From: Nocardioides sp. NBC_00368
Lineage (GTDB): Bacteria > Actinomycetota > Actinomycetes > Propionibacteriales > Nocardioidaceae
Assembly: GCF_036090055.1 (NCBI RefSeq)
Contig: NZ_CP107970.1
Location: 1,490,501-1,554,500 of the forward strand
DNA: 64,000 nt
Reading direction: 5' to 3'
Positions within the stretch are counted from its first letter, which is position 1, and each line of letters begins with the position of its first letter. The position numbers and the translations under genes are program-made. Under the pieces are notes generated by a model. That model saw only the letters and a program-made list of their open reading frames with translations. It had not been told where the DNA came from and made no database searches. This document shows, piece after piece, positions 19,523 through 28,276 of this stretch.

Positions 19523-20683
19523 ATGGACGATACGGGTGTGGTCAGGGCGCCGTACCTGGGGCGTCCGCTGCGCCTGGAGCCTTTTCGAGCGCTCTCGCTG
19601 GCGCCGTCCCGGATCGGTGACCCGACCTCGGCGCGGCTCTACTCACGCCCCTATCGCGGCGTCGCCTCACGGATCAGCTCGTGGCTGGCACGTGGCGACC
19701 TGCGCGAGCATCGCGACCTCGCGCTCTACCTGCACGAGTACACCGCGGCCGGGATCACCGTGCGTGGCGTCGTCGGGATCCTCGACGTGTCGCACCGCAC
19801 CGACGAGCCCGGTGAGGCCGCTGTGCTCCCCCACGAGGGCGTACGCACCGCGCAGGCTGAGCAACTGGCATCCCGGATGCGGCAGATGCGAGTGCACCCG
19901 GCCCCGATCCTGCTCACCTACCACGCGCCCGAGGGCGTCGCTGCGCTGCTGGACCGGGTGCAGGCCAGCCCTCCCGAGGAGCAGTACGACGACCACGGCG
20001 GTCAGCACCATCGGGTCTGGGCGATCACCGACGAGGCGCTGATCGGGCAGCTGCGCGCGGCCTGGGCGAGCCAGCAGGCGCTGATCGCCGACGGGCACCA
20101 CCGCTACGCGGCCTACGCTGAGCTCCAGGGGGTCGCAGAGCCGGGCGACTCTGCCGCGACGGACTTCGGTCTGGCGATGCTCATCGACCAGGACGACACG
20201 CCGTTGCAGCTCGGAGCGATCCACCGGGTGCTCGCCGGCGTGAACCTGCGCGACCTACGGGCCGCGGCCGAGGCCGTCGGCGCAGCGTGGACCGCGGGTG
20301 GCCGCGACGCAACGCTGGGCAGGCTGGGGCCTGGGGTGATCGTGGTCAGCGACGGCCGGGGCTGGGCCACGATCGACGTGGACACCTCCCGGAGTCCGAT
20401 CACCGGCGATGTCGGCTATCTGCACGACCGAGTCCTCCCGGAGCTGCGCCGACAGCCGTCGCGGGTGCTGCACGCGCACCAGGTGGATGCCGTGCTGAAG
20501 CGGGCCCGCCCGGGCCGCGACGTCGCGGTGCTGCTGGCGGCGCCCACCTTCGACACCATCCTCTCCTCCGCGTCGATCGGTCAGCTGCTCCCGGAGAAGG
20601 CGACCTCCTTCCAGCCCAAGCCGCACCCCGGCGTGCTGATCCGGCTTCTCGATGCGGCACGGCTGGAGAAGTCGCGGCACTAG
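19523..20683 (+). CDS. DUF1015 family protein
   Basis: A 386-residue protein with the family hallmarks: an N-terminal PFRALS-like segment, Tyr/Arg-rich SARLYSRPYRG, and the signature ADGHHRYAAY in the middle. The family is widespread; SerK-type serine kinase activity has been proposed for relatives, but I cannot confirm that here. It ends at TAG 20681-20683, which shares the palindrome CTAG with the stop of the convergent SSB-like gene. Confidence 0.85.
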   Translation: MDDTGVVRAPYLGRPLRLEPFRALSLAPSRIGDPTSARLYSRPYRGVASRISSWLARGDLREHRDLALYLHEYTAAGITVRGVVGILDVSHRTDEPGEAAVLPHEGVRTAQAEQLASRMRQMRVHPAPILLTYHAPEGVAALLDRVQASPPEEQYDDHGGQHHRVWAITDEALIGQLRAAWASQQALIADGHHRYAAYAELQGVAEPGDSAATDFGLAMLIDQDDTPLQLGAIHRVLAGVNLRDLRAAAEAVGAAWTAGGRDATLGRLGPGVIVVSDGRGWATIDVDTSRSPITGDVGYLHDRVLPELRRQPSRVLHAHQVDAVLKRARPGRDVAVLLAAPTFDTILSSASIGQLLPEKATSFQPKPHPGVLIRLLDAARLEKSRH

Positions 20684-21099
20684 CTCGCCTGTCTGGTCGC
20701 CGCGGCGGCACGACTCACCCGCCTGGCGGTCAGCACCTCGACCTCGGTCATCGACTGCAGGCGTCCACCGGTCTTGAAGAACCGGCGGCGCAGGGAGCCG
20801 TTGACCTCGATCACGTCGCCGACCTGCCAGGTCACCGCCGCTCGCCGGACCCGGGCGACCCAGGTGTGACACTCGAGCGCGTCGATCTGCACCCGGCTCC
20901 CCCGGCGTTTGTCGCGTGGCCTGTTGACCACCACCCTGAAGGCGGTGAGCTGGTCGCCGCTCGGCAGCTCCCTCTCCTCGGCGGCCAGCGACAGTCGGCC
21001 GATCAGCCGCACCTCGTTGACCGTCGCCAGCCCGCCGGCCGGCCCCATCCGCTCACCATCGTCCGGTGATGGCTCCTTCTCTACCCTTGCGACCGTCAT
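20680..21099 (-). CDS. SSB-like OB-fold protein without acidic tail
   Basis: A 139-residue protein. After a 30-residue N-terminal extension, the segment TVNEVRLIGRLSLAAEEREL plus LTAFRVVVNRP and the later WQVGDVIEVNGSLRRRFFK follows the OB-fold pattern of single-stranded DNA-binding proteins. The C-terminus is basic (RRVSRAAAATRQAS); the acidic DDDIPF-type tip needed to recruit partners is absent, so it is probably a paralogue with another role. ATG 21099 is set by GGAGG 8 nt upstream. Confidence 0.8.
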   Translation of the reverse strand: MTVARVEKEPSPDDGERMGPAGGLATVNEVRLIGRLSLAAEERELPSGDQLTAFRVVVNRPRDKRRGSRVQIDALECHTWVARVRRAAVTWQVGDVIEVNGSLRRRFFKTGGRLQSMTEVEVLTARRVSRAAAATRQAS

Positions 21100-21224
21100 C
21101 TCGATCACCTCCGAGCACCAGCCTGGTCGGGAGCACCGACAGTTCCGCCCGGGTCTGCGTGGCCTGTGGAGAACCTCGGCCCGAACCGGGCCTGTGGACG
21201 GTCATCGGCCCGTCGGTCGGCCTC

Positions 21225-21794
21225 TCAGAGTGCCTTCGCCGGCCGGTAGCGCGAGACCGTCGGGTCACCGGCGACCCAGAAGCGCCACGGACGCTCCGGC
21301 GCGAGACGCAGTCCGACCCGCGGTCCGGCGGCCACCTCGATCCCCGCCCACGCCTCGCCCGGTGCCAGGTCCAGCTCGAAGTCGGACGTCCCGTTCATGG
21401 TGAGGTCGATCCCGAGCGCCGAGGCGAGCCGGGCCGGGCCCCGGGCGAGATCGACGTCGCGTACCGCTCCGCGTCGTTCCCGGGCCACCTCGATCCCGTC
21501 GATCACCTCTCCCGCGCGAAGCAGGATCCCGCCGGGCTCGCCGTCCGGGTGGCAGACCAGGTTGGCGCAGTAGTGCATCCCGTAGGTGAAGTAGACGTAG
21601 AGCCGTCCCGGCGGGCCGAACATCACCCGGTTGCGGTTCGTCTCGCCGCGAAAGGCGTGCGACCCGGGGTCGTCGGCCGCGTACGCCTCCACCTCGGTGA
21701 GACGCACCTTCACCCCGTCGAACGACAGCGTCGCCCCGAGGAGCCGCGGAGCGGTCACCTCGGGGCGCTGGTGCAGCAGGTCGGTGAGGTGCAC
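21225..21794 (-). CDS. mpg: 3-methyladenine DNA glycosylase (AAG/Mpg family)
   Basis: A 189-residue alkylpurine glycosylase for base excision repair. The active site region VRLTEVEAYAADDPGSHAFR, with the catalytic Glu, and YVYFTYGMHYCANLV are diagnostic. GTG 21794 shares one base with the argH stop (TAGTG), so it is the last gene of the arginine operon. 21100-21224 downstream holds no gene; it contains a repeated GGCCTGTGGA 28 bp apart. Confidence 0.93.
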   Translation of the reverse strand: MHLTDLLHQRPEVTAPRLLGATLSFDGVKVRLTEVEAYAADDPGSHAFRGETNRNRVMFGPPGRLYVYFTYGMHYCANLVCHPDGEPGGILLRAGEVIDGIEVARERRGAVRDVDLARGPARLASALGIDLTMNGTSDFELDLAPGEAWAGIEVAAGPRVGLRLAPERPWRFWVAGDPTVSRYRPAKAL

Positions 21795-23218
21795 TAGGAC
21801 GGACGGAACCCGGCTGCCTTGGACCGGAGCTCGGCGAGCTGCTCGGCGACCCGGTCAGGGGCCGTGCCACCCCGGCCGTCGCGGGATGCGACCGATCCCT
21901 CGATGGTCAGCACCAGGCGTACGTCGGGGGTGAGCGCCGGCGAGATCGTGGCGAACTCCTCGTCGGTGAGCGCGTCCAGCTCCACGCCCCGCTTCTCCGC
22001 CGCCTGGACGCAGGCGCCGGCGAGCTCGTGGGCGATCCGGAACGGGGTGCCCTGCCGCACCAGCCACTCGGCGATGTCGGTGGCCAGCGAGAAACCCTGG
22101 GGAGCGAGCTCGGCCATCCGGTCGGTGTTGTAGACCAGCGTCGCGACCTGGCCGGTGAAGGCCGGGAGCAGCACCTCCAGGGTGTCGAGGGAGTCGAAGA
22201 CCGGCTCCTTGTCCTCCTGCAGGTCACGGTTGTACGCCAGCGGCAGCGCCTTCAGCGTCGTCAGCAGCCCGGTCAGGTTGCCGACGAGGCGTCCGGCCTT
22301 GCCCCGGGCGAGCTCGGAGATGTCGGGGTTCTTCTTCTGCGGCATGATGCTCGAACCCGTCGACCAGGAGTCGTGCAGCGTGACGAAGTCGAACTCCTTG
22401 GTCGCCCACAGGATGATCTCCTCGGCGATCCGGCTGATGTCGACGCCGATCTGGGCGCACACGTAGGCGAACTCGGCGACAAAGTCGCGTGAGGCGGTGC
22501 CGTCGATCGAGTTGGCGCTCGACCCGGTGAAGCCGAGCTCGCTGGCCACCAGCTCGGGGTCGAGCCCGAGCGACTGTCCGGCGAGCGCCCCGGACCCGTA
22601 GGGCGAGTCGCACACGACCCGCGCCTGCCAGTCGTTGAGCCGGTCGACGTCGCGCAGCAGCGACCAGGCGTGGGCCATCAGGTGATGGGAGAGCAGCACC
22701 GGCTGGGCATGCTGGAGATGCGTACGTCCCGGCATGATCGCACCCATGTTCTCATCGGCCTGCGCGGCGAGCGCGTCGATGAGATCGAGGACGAGCCCAC
22801 GCAGCACCCGCTCGTGGTCGAGCAGATAGCTGCGGAAGAGGGTCGCGATCTGGTCGTTGCGCGAGCGCCCGGCGCGCAGCTTGCCACCGACGTCGGGACC
22901 GATCTCCTCGATGAGCAGCCGCTCCAGCGCACCGTGCACGTCCTCGTCGGACGAGGCCGGGAGCAGCCGTCCGGCGGTGAACCGGTCGGCGAGCACGTCC
23001 AGACCCCGGTGGATCTCGTTCTCCTCGTCCCCGGTGAGCAGCCCCGCCGCCCCGAGCGCCTTGGCATGGGCGTGCGAGCCGGCGATGTCGTAGAGCGCCA
23101 GCCGCCAGTCGAACTGGGTCGAGCGCGACAGCGCCTCCAGCTCCGGCGACGGACCCCCGGCGAACCGGCCTCCCCAGAGCTTGCCCTCGTTGGTGGTGTT
23201 GGCAGGTGTGTTCGACAT
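21794..23218 (-). CDS. argH: Argininosuccinate lyase
   Basis: A 474-residue enzyme of the fumarase/aspartase superfamily releasing arginine and fumarate. The flexible-loop signature GSSIMPQKKNPDISEL (catalytic Ser and Lys) and TRTHLQ-like PGRTHLQHAQP are present. The ATG at 23218 overlaps the argG stop as ATGA. Confidence 0.97.
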   Translation of the reverse strand: MSNTPANTTNEGKLWGGRFAGGPSPELEALSRSTQFDWRLALYDIAGSHAHAKALGAAGLLTGDEENEIHRGLDVLADRFTAGRLLPASSDEDVHGALERLLIEEIGPDVGGKLRAGRSRNDQIATLFRSYLLDHERVLRGLVLDLIDALAAQADENMGAIMPGRTHLQHAQPVLLSHHLMAHAWSLLRDVDRLNDWQARVVCDSPYGSGALAGQSLGLDPELVASELGFTGSSANSIDGTASRDFVAEFAYVCAQIGVDISRIAEEIILWATKEFDFVTLHDSWSTGSSIMPQKKNPDISELARGKAGRLVGNLTGLLTTLKALPLAYNRDLQEDKEPVFDSLDTLEVLLPAFTGQVATLVYNTDRMAELAPQGFSLATDIAEWLVRQGTPFRIAHELAGACVQAAEKRGVELDALTDEEFATISPALTPDVRLVLTIEGSVASRDGRGGTAPDRVAEQLAELRSKAAGFRPS

Positions 23219-24678
23219 CAGTCGTTGCCCGCCTCCAGCGCGGCCTCGTCGAGGATGGTGTCGTCGAGGACGGTCCCCTCGACCGGAAGTGCGGCCGGGA
23301 TGGGCTTGCCGTCGGTGGCGGCGATGCGGTCGAAGCCGCCGGCGGGCAGCTCGCCGAAGAGGGTGCCGTTCTCCACCAGGACCGTGCCTTGGTCCAGAGG
23401 ATGCCCGGCGTAGATCTCCAGCTTGGAGCGCGAGTCGGCGATGTCGAGGTTGCGCATGGTCAGCTGGCCGATGCGGTCGACGGGGCCGAAGGCGGCGTTC
23501 TCGACGCGCTCCATGGAGAGCTTCTCGGGGTGGTAGGAGAAGTGCGAGCCCTCGGTGTTGAGGATCGTGTAGTCCTCGCCCCGGCGCAGTCGCAGGGTGA
23601 CCGTGCCGGAGACCAGGGAGGCGATCCAGCGCTGGATCGACTCGCGCAGCATCAGGGCCTGCGGGTCGAGCCAGCGGCCCTCGTAGAGCAGCCGGCCGAG
23701 CTTGCGACCCTCGTTGTAGTAGTTGGACATGGTGTCCTCGTTGTGCACCGCGTTGAGCAGCCGCTCGTAGGCCGCCCACAGCAGCGCCATGCCCGGTGCC
23801 TCGTAGATGCCGCGGGACTTGGCCTCGATGATTCGGTTCTCGATCTGGTCCGACATGCCCAGGCCGTGGCGACCGCCGATCGCGTTGGCCTCGTAGACCA
23901 GCGCGACAGGGTCGGAGTAGGTCTTGCCGTTGATCGCGACCGGGCGGCCCTCGACGAAGCTGATCGAGACGTCCTCGGTCTCGATGGCGACCGAGGGATC
24001 CCAGAACTTCACGCCCATGATCGGCTCGACGGTCTCCAGGGAGACGTCCAGGTGCTCGAGCGTCTTGGCCTCGTGGGTGGCGCCCCAGATGTTGGCGTCG
24101 GTGGAGTAGGCCTTCTCGGTGGAGTCGCGGTAGGGCAGGTCGTGGGCGGCCAGCCACTCCGACATCTCGTGGCGGCCACCGAGCTCGTGGACGAAGTCGG
24201 CGTCGAGCCATGGCTTGTAGATGCGCAGCTCGGGGTTGGCCATCAGGCCATAGCGGTAGAACCGCTCGATGTCGTTGCCCTTGAAGGTCGACCCGTCGCC
24301 CCAGATGTTGACGTTGTCGGCGTGCATGGCCCGCACCAGCATGGTGCCGGTCACCGCGCGCCCCAGAGGCGTGGTGTTGAAGTAGGCACGGCCACCCGAG
24401 CGGATGTGGAAGGCACCGCAGGCGAGCGCGGCCAGGCCCTCCTCGACGAGCTGCGGCTTGATGTCGATGGCGCGGGCGATCTCGGCGCCGTAGGCCATCG
24501 CGCGGTCCGGGACGCCGGAGATGTCGGGCTCGTCGTACTGCCCGATGTCGGCGGTGTAGGTGCACGGGACCGCGCCCTTGTCGCGCATCCAGGCGACCGC
24601 CACGGAGGTGTCGAGACCTCCGGAGAAGGCGATGCCGACGCGCTCACCCTTGGGAAGGGAGGTCAGGACCTTGCTCAC
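23218..24678 (-). CDS. argG: Argininosuccinate synthase, E. coli-like long type
   Basis: A 486-residue ATP-dependent synthase joining citrulline and aspartate. The P-loop is VGIAFSGGLDTSVAVAWM. Length and internal motifs (IWGDGSTFKGNDIERFYRYG; HGLGMSDQIENRIIEAKSRG) match the longer E. coli type rather than the roughly 400-residue type common in actinobacteria. GTG 24678 follows AAGGAG by 9 nt, the only junction in argC-argH with its own clear ribosome binding site instead of a stop-start overlap. Confidence 0.96.
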   Translation of the reverse strand: MSKVLTSLPKGERVGIAFSGGLDTSVAVAWMRDKGAVPCTYTADIGQYDEPDISGVPDRAMAYGAEIARAIDIKPQLVEEGLAALACGAFHIRSGGRAYFNTTPLGRAVTGTMLVRAMHADNVNIWGDGSTFKGNDIERFYRYGLMANPELRIYKPWLDADFVHELGGRHEMSEWLAAHDLPYRDSTEKAYSTDANIWGATHEAKTLEHLDVSLETVEPIMGVKFWDPSVAIETEDVSISFVEGRPVAINGKTYSDPVALVYEANAIGGRHGLGMSDQIENRIIEAKSRGIYEAPGMALLWAAYERLLNAVHNEDTMSNYYNEGRKLGRLLYEGRWLDPQALMLRESIQRWIASLVSGTVTLRLRRGEDYTILNTEGSHFSYHPEKLSMERVENAAFGPVDRIGQLTMRNLDIADSRSKLEIYAGHPLDQGTVLVENGTLFGELPAGGFDRIAATDGKPIPAALPVEGTVLDDTILDEAALEAGND

Positions 24679-24703
24679 GAGATGTTGCTCCTTGCTCTGA
24701 AAC

Positions 24704-25231
24704 TTACGGAATGTCTGTGGTCTTGCCGGCGAGGCTGAGGAACCGCTCGACGAGCGCCGCTCCGCCCTTGGGCTCGCGGCCGATGACGAGCACGGTGTCG
24801 TCGCCGGCGATGGTGCCGAGGATGTCGGGATACTCGGCCCGGTCGATCGCGGAGGCGAAGTACTGGGCTCCGCCCGCAGGAGTACGCAGCACCACCAGGT
24901 TCGCACTCCCGTCGGCGCTCACCAACAGCTCTCGGGCGAGTCGGCCGAGCTTGCTGCGTCCGCTGGCCGACTCCCCCGGGGCCACCGCGGTGCGGTCACC
25001 GCCCTCCCCGGGGACGGCGTAGACCAGCGCACCGGATGGCGCCCGCACCTTCACCGCGTCGAGCTCGTCCAGGTCACGCGAGAGCGTCGCCTGGGTGACG
25101 TTGACCCCGTGGGCCAGCAGCGCCTCGGAGAGCTCGGTCTGCGACCGGATCTCCCGGCTCCAGATGATGTCGACGATCAAGGACTGCCGGGCGCCCTTGG
25201 TCGCCGGCCGGTGGGTCTCGTTGGTGGTCAT
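24704..25231 (-). CDS. argR: Arginine repressor ArgR
   Basis: A 175-residue repressor. The N-terminal winged helix carries SQTELSEALLAHGVNVTQAT-type recognition sequence, and the C-terminal oligomerisation/arginine-binding domain contains the GTIAGDDTVLVI signature. ATG 25231 overlaps the argF stop as ATGA. It probably represses the argC promoter through the boxes at 29303-29334. Confidence 0.97.
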   Translation of the reverse strand: MTTNETHRPATKGARQSLIVDIIWSREIRSQTELSEALLAHGVNVTQATLSRDLDELDAVKVRAPSGALVYAVPGEGGDRTAVAPGESASGRSKLGRLARELLVSADGSANLVVLRTPAGGAQYFASAIDRAEYPDILGTIAGDDTVLVIGREPKGGAALVERFLSLAGKTTDIP

Positions 25232-26151
25232 CGTCGCTCCCACAAGAAGGCCAGGATCGCCTTCTGCGCGTGGCGGCGGTTCTCGGCCTCGTCCCACACC
25301 AGGCTCCGCGGGCCGTCGAGCACCTCGGCCTCGATCTCCTTGCCGCGGTAGGCCGGCAGGCAGTGGAGCACGACCGCGTCGGGGGCGGCGTGGCCGAGCA
25401 GCTCGGTGGTGAGTGCGTAGGGCGAGAACACCGCGACCCGGGCGGCCGCCTCGCTCTCCTTGCCCATCGAGACCCAGGTGTCGGTGATGAGTACGTCGGC
25501 CCCGGCCGCCGCCGCGACGGGATCCGAGGTCACCGTGACCGAGCCGCCGGTCTCCTCGGCGATCTCCTTGGCCCGGACCAGCACGTCCGCGTCGGGGGCG
25601 TAGCCCTCGGGCGCACCGAACCGGACGTGCATCCCGGCGGTGGCGCCGGCCAGCGCCCAGGAGTTGCCCATGTTGCAGGCGGCATCGCCGAGGAAGGCCG
25701 CGGTCACGCCGGCGAGGGATCCCTTGTGCTCCTGCAGGGTCTGCAGGTCGGCGAGCAGCTGGCAGGGGTGGAACTCGTCGGTGAGCGCGTTGACGACCGG
25801 GACGCCGGAGTGGGCGGCCATCTGCTCGAGGTCGGTCTGCGCGAACGTACGCCACACGATCTCGCCCGCCTGCCGGCCGAGCACCCGGGCGACGTCGGCG
25901 ACCGACTCCCGCTCGCCGATCCCGGCCAGGCGGCCGTCGACGAGCATCGAGTGGCCGCCGAGCTCGGCGATGCCGGAGGAGAACGACGCCTGGGTTCGCA
26001 GCGTCGGCTTGTCGTAGATCGTGGCCACGGTCACCGGACCCGCGAGCGGCTTGGCGGCGTACGGCTCCTGCTTCATCGACGCCGCGAGCGCGAGCACCTC
26101 GGCCTGCTCGGCCGGGGTGAGGTCGTCGTCGCGGAGGAAGTGTCTGGTCAC
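25228..26151 (-). CDS. argF: Ornithine carbamoyltransferase (variant carbamoyl-phosphate loop)
   Basis: A 307-residue enzyme condensing ornithine and carbamoyl phosphate to citrulline. The HPCQ, GDAACNMGNS, DTWVSMGKE (ornithine loop) and HCLPAYRGKEI motifs are in place. The carbamoyl-phosphate loop, normally STRTR, reads TLRTQ (YDKPTLRTQASF), closer to the SLRTR of acetyl/succinyl-ornithine enzymes, but the SMG loop points to ornithine. GTG 26151 overlaps the argD stop. Confidence 0.93.
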   Translation of the reverse strand: MTRHFLRDDDLTPAEQAEVLALAASMKQEPYAAKPLAGPVTVATIYDKPTLRTQASFSSGIAELGGHSMLVDGRLAGIGERESVADVARVLGRQAGEIVWRTFAQTDLEQMAAHSGVPVVNALTDEFHPCQLLADLQTLQEHKGSLAGVTAAFLGDAACNMGNSWALAGATAGMHVRFGAPEGYAPDADVLVRAKEIAEETGGSVTVTSDPVAAAAGADVLITDTWVSMGKESEAAARVAVFSPYALTTELLGHAAPDAVVLHCLPAYRGKEIEAEVLDGPRSLVWDEAENRRHAQKAILAFLWERR

Positions 26152-27338
26152 TTCGTGCCCTCCGCCTGGTCCAGGATGGCGGGCCACGCGGCCAGCAGCG
26201 CCTCGGCGTCGTCCTCGGTGAGGACGAGCGGCGGGACGATCCGGATCCGCTCGGGCGTGGCGTTGTTGAGGATGAAGCCGGCCTCGAGCGCGGCCGCCGC
26301 GACGGCGGCCGAGTCGATGCCGGCGAGAACCACGCCGATGAACAGGCCCTCACCGTCGGCCCTGGTGACCCGCGGGTCCGCGGCGAGACCGTCGCGCAGC
26401 TTCTGGCCGAGCACGGTCACGTGCTCGAGGAGGCCCTCGGACTCGATCGTCTCGATCACGGCGAGACCGGCGGCACAGGCGACCGGGTTGCCACCGAAGG
26501 TGGTGCCGTGGTTGCCGGGCTCGAAGAGCGTGGCGGCCCGGCCCAGGCCGATGCAGGCGCCGATCGGGAAGCCGCCGCCGAGGCCCTTGGCCAGCGTCAC
26601 GATGTCGGCGGTGACGCCCGAGGTCTCGTGGGCGAACCAGCGGCCGGTGCGACCGAGACCCGACTGCACCTCGTCGAGCCACAGCAGCGCGCCGTGCTCG
26701 TCAGCCACGGCCCGGGCTGCCGCCAGGTAGTCGGCGGGCGGCACGATGACGCCGGCCTCGCCCTGGATCGGCTCGAGGATGATCGCCGCGGTCTCGTCGG
26801 TCACCGCCGCGGCCAACGCGGAGGCGTCGCCGTAGGGGACGAAGGTGACCTCGCCCGGGAGCGGCTCGAACGGCGCCCGGTAGGCCTCCTTGGCGGTCAG
26901 CGCCAGCGCACCCATCGAGCGGCCGTGAAAAGCGCCCTGGGCGGCCACGATGTGCGTGCGGCCGGTGCGCCGGGTCAGCTTGAAGCCGGCCTCGTTGGCC
27001 TCGGTGCCCGAGTTGGTGAAGAACACCCGACCGGTCTCTCCGCCGGGAACTCGCGCGAGCAGGGCCTCGGCCAGCTCGACCTGCGGGTGGGAGGTGAAGA
27101 AGTTGGACACGTGGCCGAGCGACTGCATCTGGGCGGTCACCGCGGAGACCAGCGCCGGGTGGGCATGGCCCAGGGCGTTGACCGCGATGCCGGCCAGCAG
27201 GTCGACGTACTCCTTGCCGTTCTCGTCCCACACGTGGGCGCCCTCGCCTCGGGTGAGGACCAGCTTGGGGGCGCCGAAGGTGTTCATCAGGGAGGCGGCG
27301 TAGCGCTTCTCCCAAGAATCGGGCACAGTCGTGCTCAT
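26148..27338 (-). CDS. argD: Acetylornithine aminotransferase
   Basis: A 396-residue PLP enzyme. The PLP lysine lies in VTLAKGLGGGFPIGA, the cofactor Asp in LLWLDEVQSGLGRTG, and the N-terminal YVDLLAGIAVNALGHAHP is typical. ATG 27338 overlaps the argB stop as ATGA. Confidence 0.96.
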   Translation of the reverse strand: MSTTVPDSWEKRYAASLMNTFGAPKLVLTRGEGAHVWDENGKEYVDLLAGIAVNALGHAHPALVSAVTAQMQSLGHVSNFFTSHPQVELAEALLARVPGGETGRVFFTNSGTEANEAGFKLTRRTGRTHIVAAQGAFHGRSMGALALTAKEAYRAPFEPLPGEVTFVPYGDASALAAAVTDETAAIILEPIQGEAGVIVPPADYLAAARAVADEHGALLWLDEVQSGLGRTGRWFAHETSGVTADIVTLAKGLGGGFPIGACIGLGRAATLFEPGNHGTTFGGNPVACAAGLAVIETIESEGLLEHVTVLGQKLRDGLAADPRVTRADGEGLFIGVVLAGIDSAAVAAAALEAGFILNNATPERIRIVPPLVLTEDDAEALLAAWPAILDQAEGTK

Positions 27339-28276
27339 CGGTCCAGCTCCCTTGCCTTGCGGGTCTTGGTGGTGACGCCGGGGAGCACCTGGGTGCCGAC
27401 TCCCTCGGCAGTGAACAGCTCCAGCAGCACCGCGTGCTGCTCGCGGCCGTCGACGACGGTGGCGCGCTTGACGCCGCCCTTGACCGCCTCGAGGCAGGCG
27501 CTCATCTTCGGGATCATCCCGCTGGCGAGATCGGGAAGGATGCCTTCGAGGGCCTCGGGGCTGATCTCGCCGATGACCTCCTCGGGGTCGGGCCAGTCGA
27601 GGTAGAGGCCCTCGACGTCGGTCAGGACGAGCAGCTTCTCGGCCTGCAGCGCGATCGCCAGGGCCGAGGCGGCGCGGTCGGCGTTGACGTTGTAGATCAC
27701 GCCGTCGGCGTCCGGGGCGACGCTGGAGACGACCGGGATCCGGCCGGCCTCGATGATGTCGAGGACAGCTGCGGGCAGTACGTCGACGACCTCGCCGACC
27801 TGGCCGAGGTCGATCTCCTCGCCGTCGACGACGGTGCTGGCCGGTTCGGCGGTGAAGAGCCCGGCGTCCTCGCCGGAGAGGCCGACGGCCAGGGGGCCGT
27901 GCTCGTTGATCAGCCCGACGAGCTCACGCTGCACCTGGCCGACCAGGACCATCCGGACGACGTCCATGGCCTCGGGGGTGGTCACCCGCAGCCCGCCGCG
28001 GAACTCCGACTCGATGCCGAGCCGGTCGAGCATGCTCGAGATCTGCGGGCCGCCGCCGTGCACGACGACCGGCTTGAAGCCGGCGAAGCGCATGAAGGCG
28101 ACGTCCTCGGCGAAGGCGCGCTTGAGCTTGTCGTCGGTCATGGCGTTGCCGCCGTACTTCACCACGACGATCTTGCCGTGGTACTCCTTCAGCCACGGCA
28201 GCGCGCCGGCCAGGGTGCGGGCCTTGGCGGGGTCAGGGCGGCCGGGCTCGTGCGAGACGGTCTCCAGGTCGATCAC
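27335..28276 (-). CDS. argB: Acetylglutamate kinase
   Basis: A 313-residue amino-acid kinase phosphorylating N-acetylglutamate. KIVVVKYGGNAM holds the catalytic Lys and glycine loop; VVHGGGPQISSML, SVAPDADGVIYNVNADRAAS and KLLVLTDVEGLY follow in order. GTG 28276 overlaps the argC stop as GTGA, leaving no space for argJ, which lies between these genes in many actinobacteria. Confidence 0.96.
   Translation of the reverse strand: MIDLETVSHEPGRPDPAKARTLAGALPWLKEYHGKIVVVKYGGNAMTDDKLKRAFAEDVAFMRFAGFKPVVVHGGGPQISSMLDRLGIESEFRGGLRVTTPEAMDVVRMVLVGQVQRELVGLINEHGPLAVGLSGEDAGLFTAEPASTVVDGEEIDLGQVGEVVDVLPAAVLDIIEAGRIPVVSSVAPDADGVIYNVNADRAASALAIALQAEKLLVLTDVEGLYLDWPDPEEVIGEISPEALEGILPDLASGMIPKMSACLEAVKGGVKRATVVDGREQHAVLLELFTAEGVGTQVLPGVTTKTRKARELDR

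Noticed and set aside
21160..21197. Direct repeat GGCCTGTGGA, 28 bp apart, after the SSB-like gene start
   Set aside because: Two copies of a simple GC-rich decamer without symmetry or promoter context.
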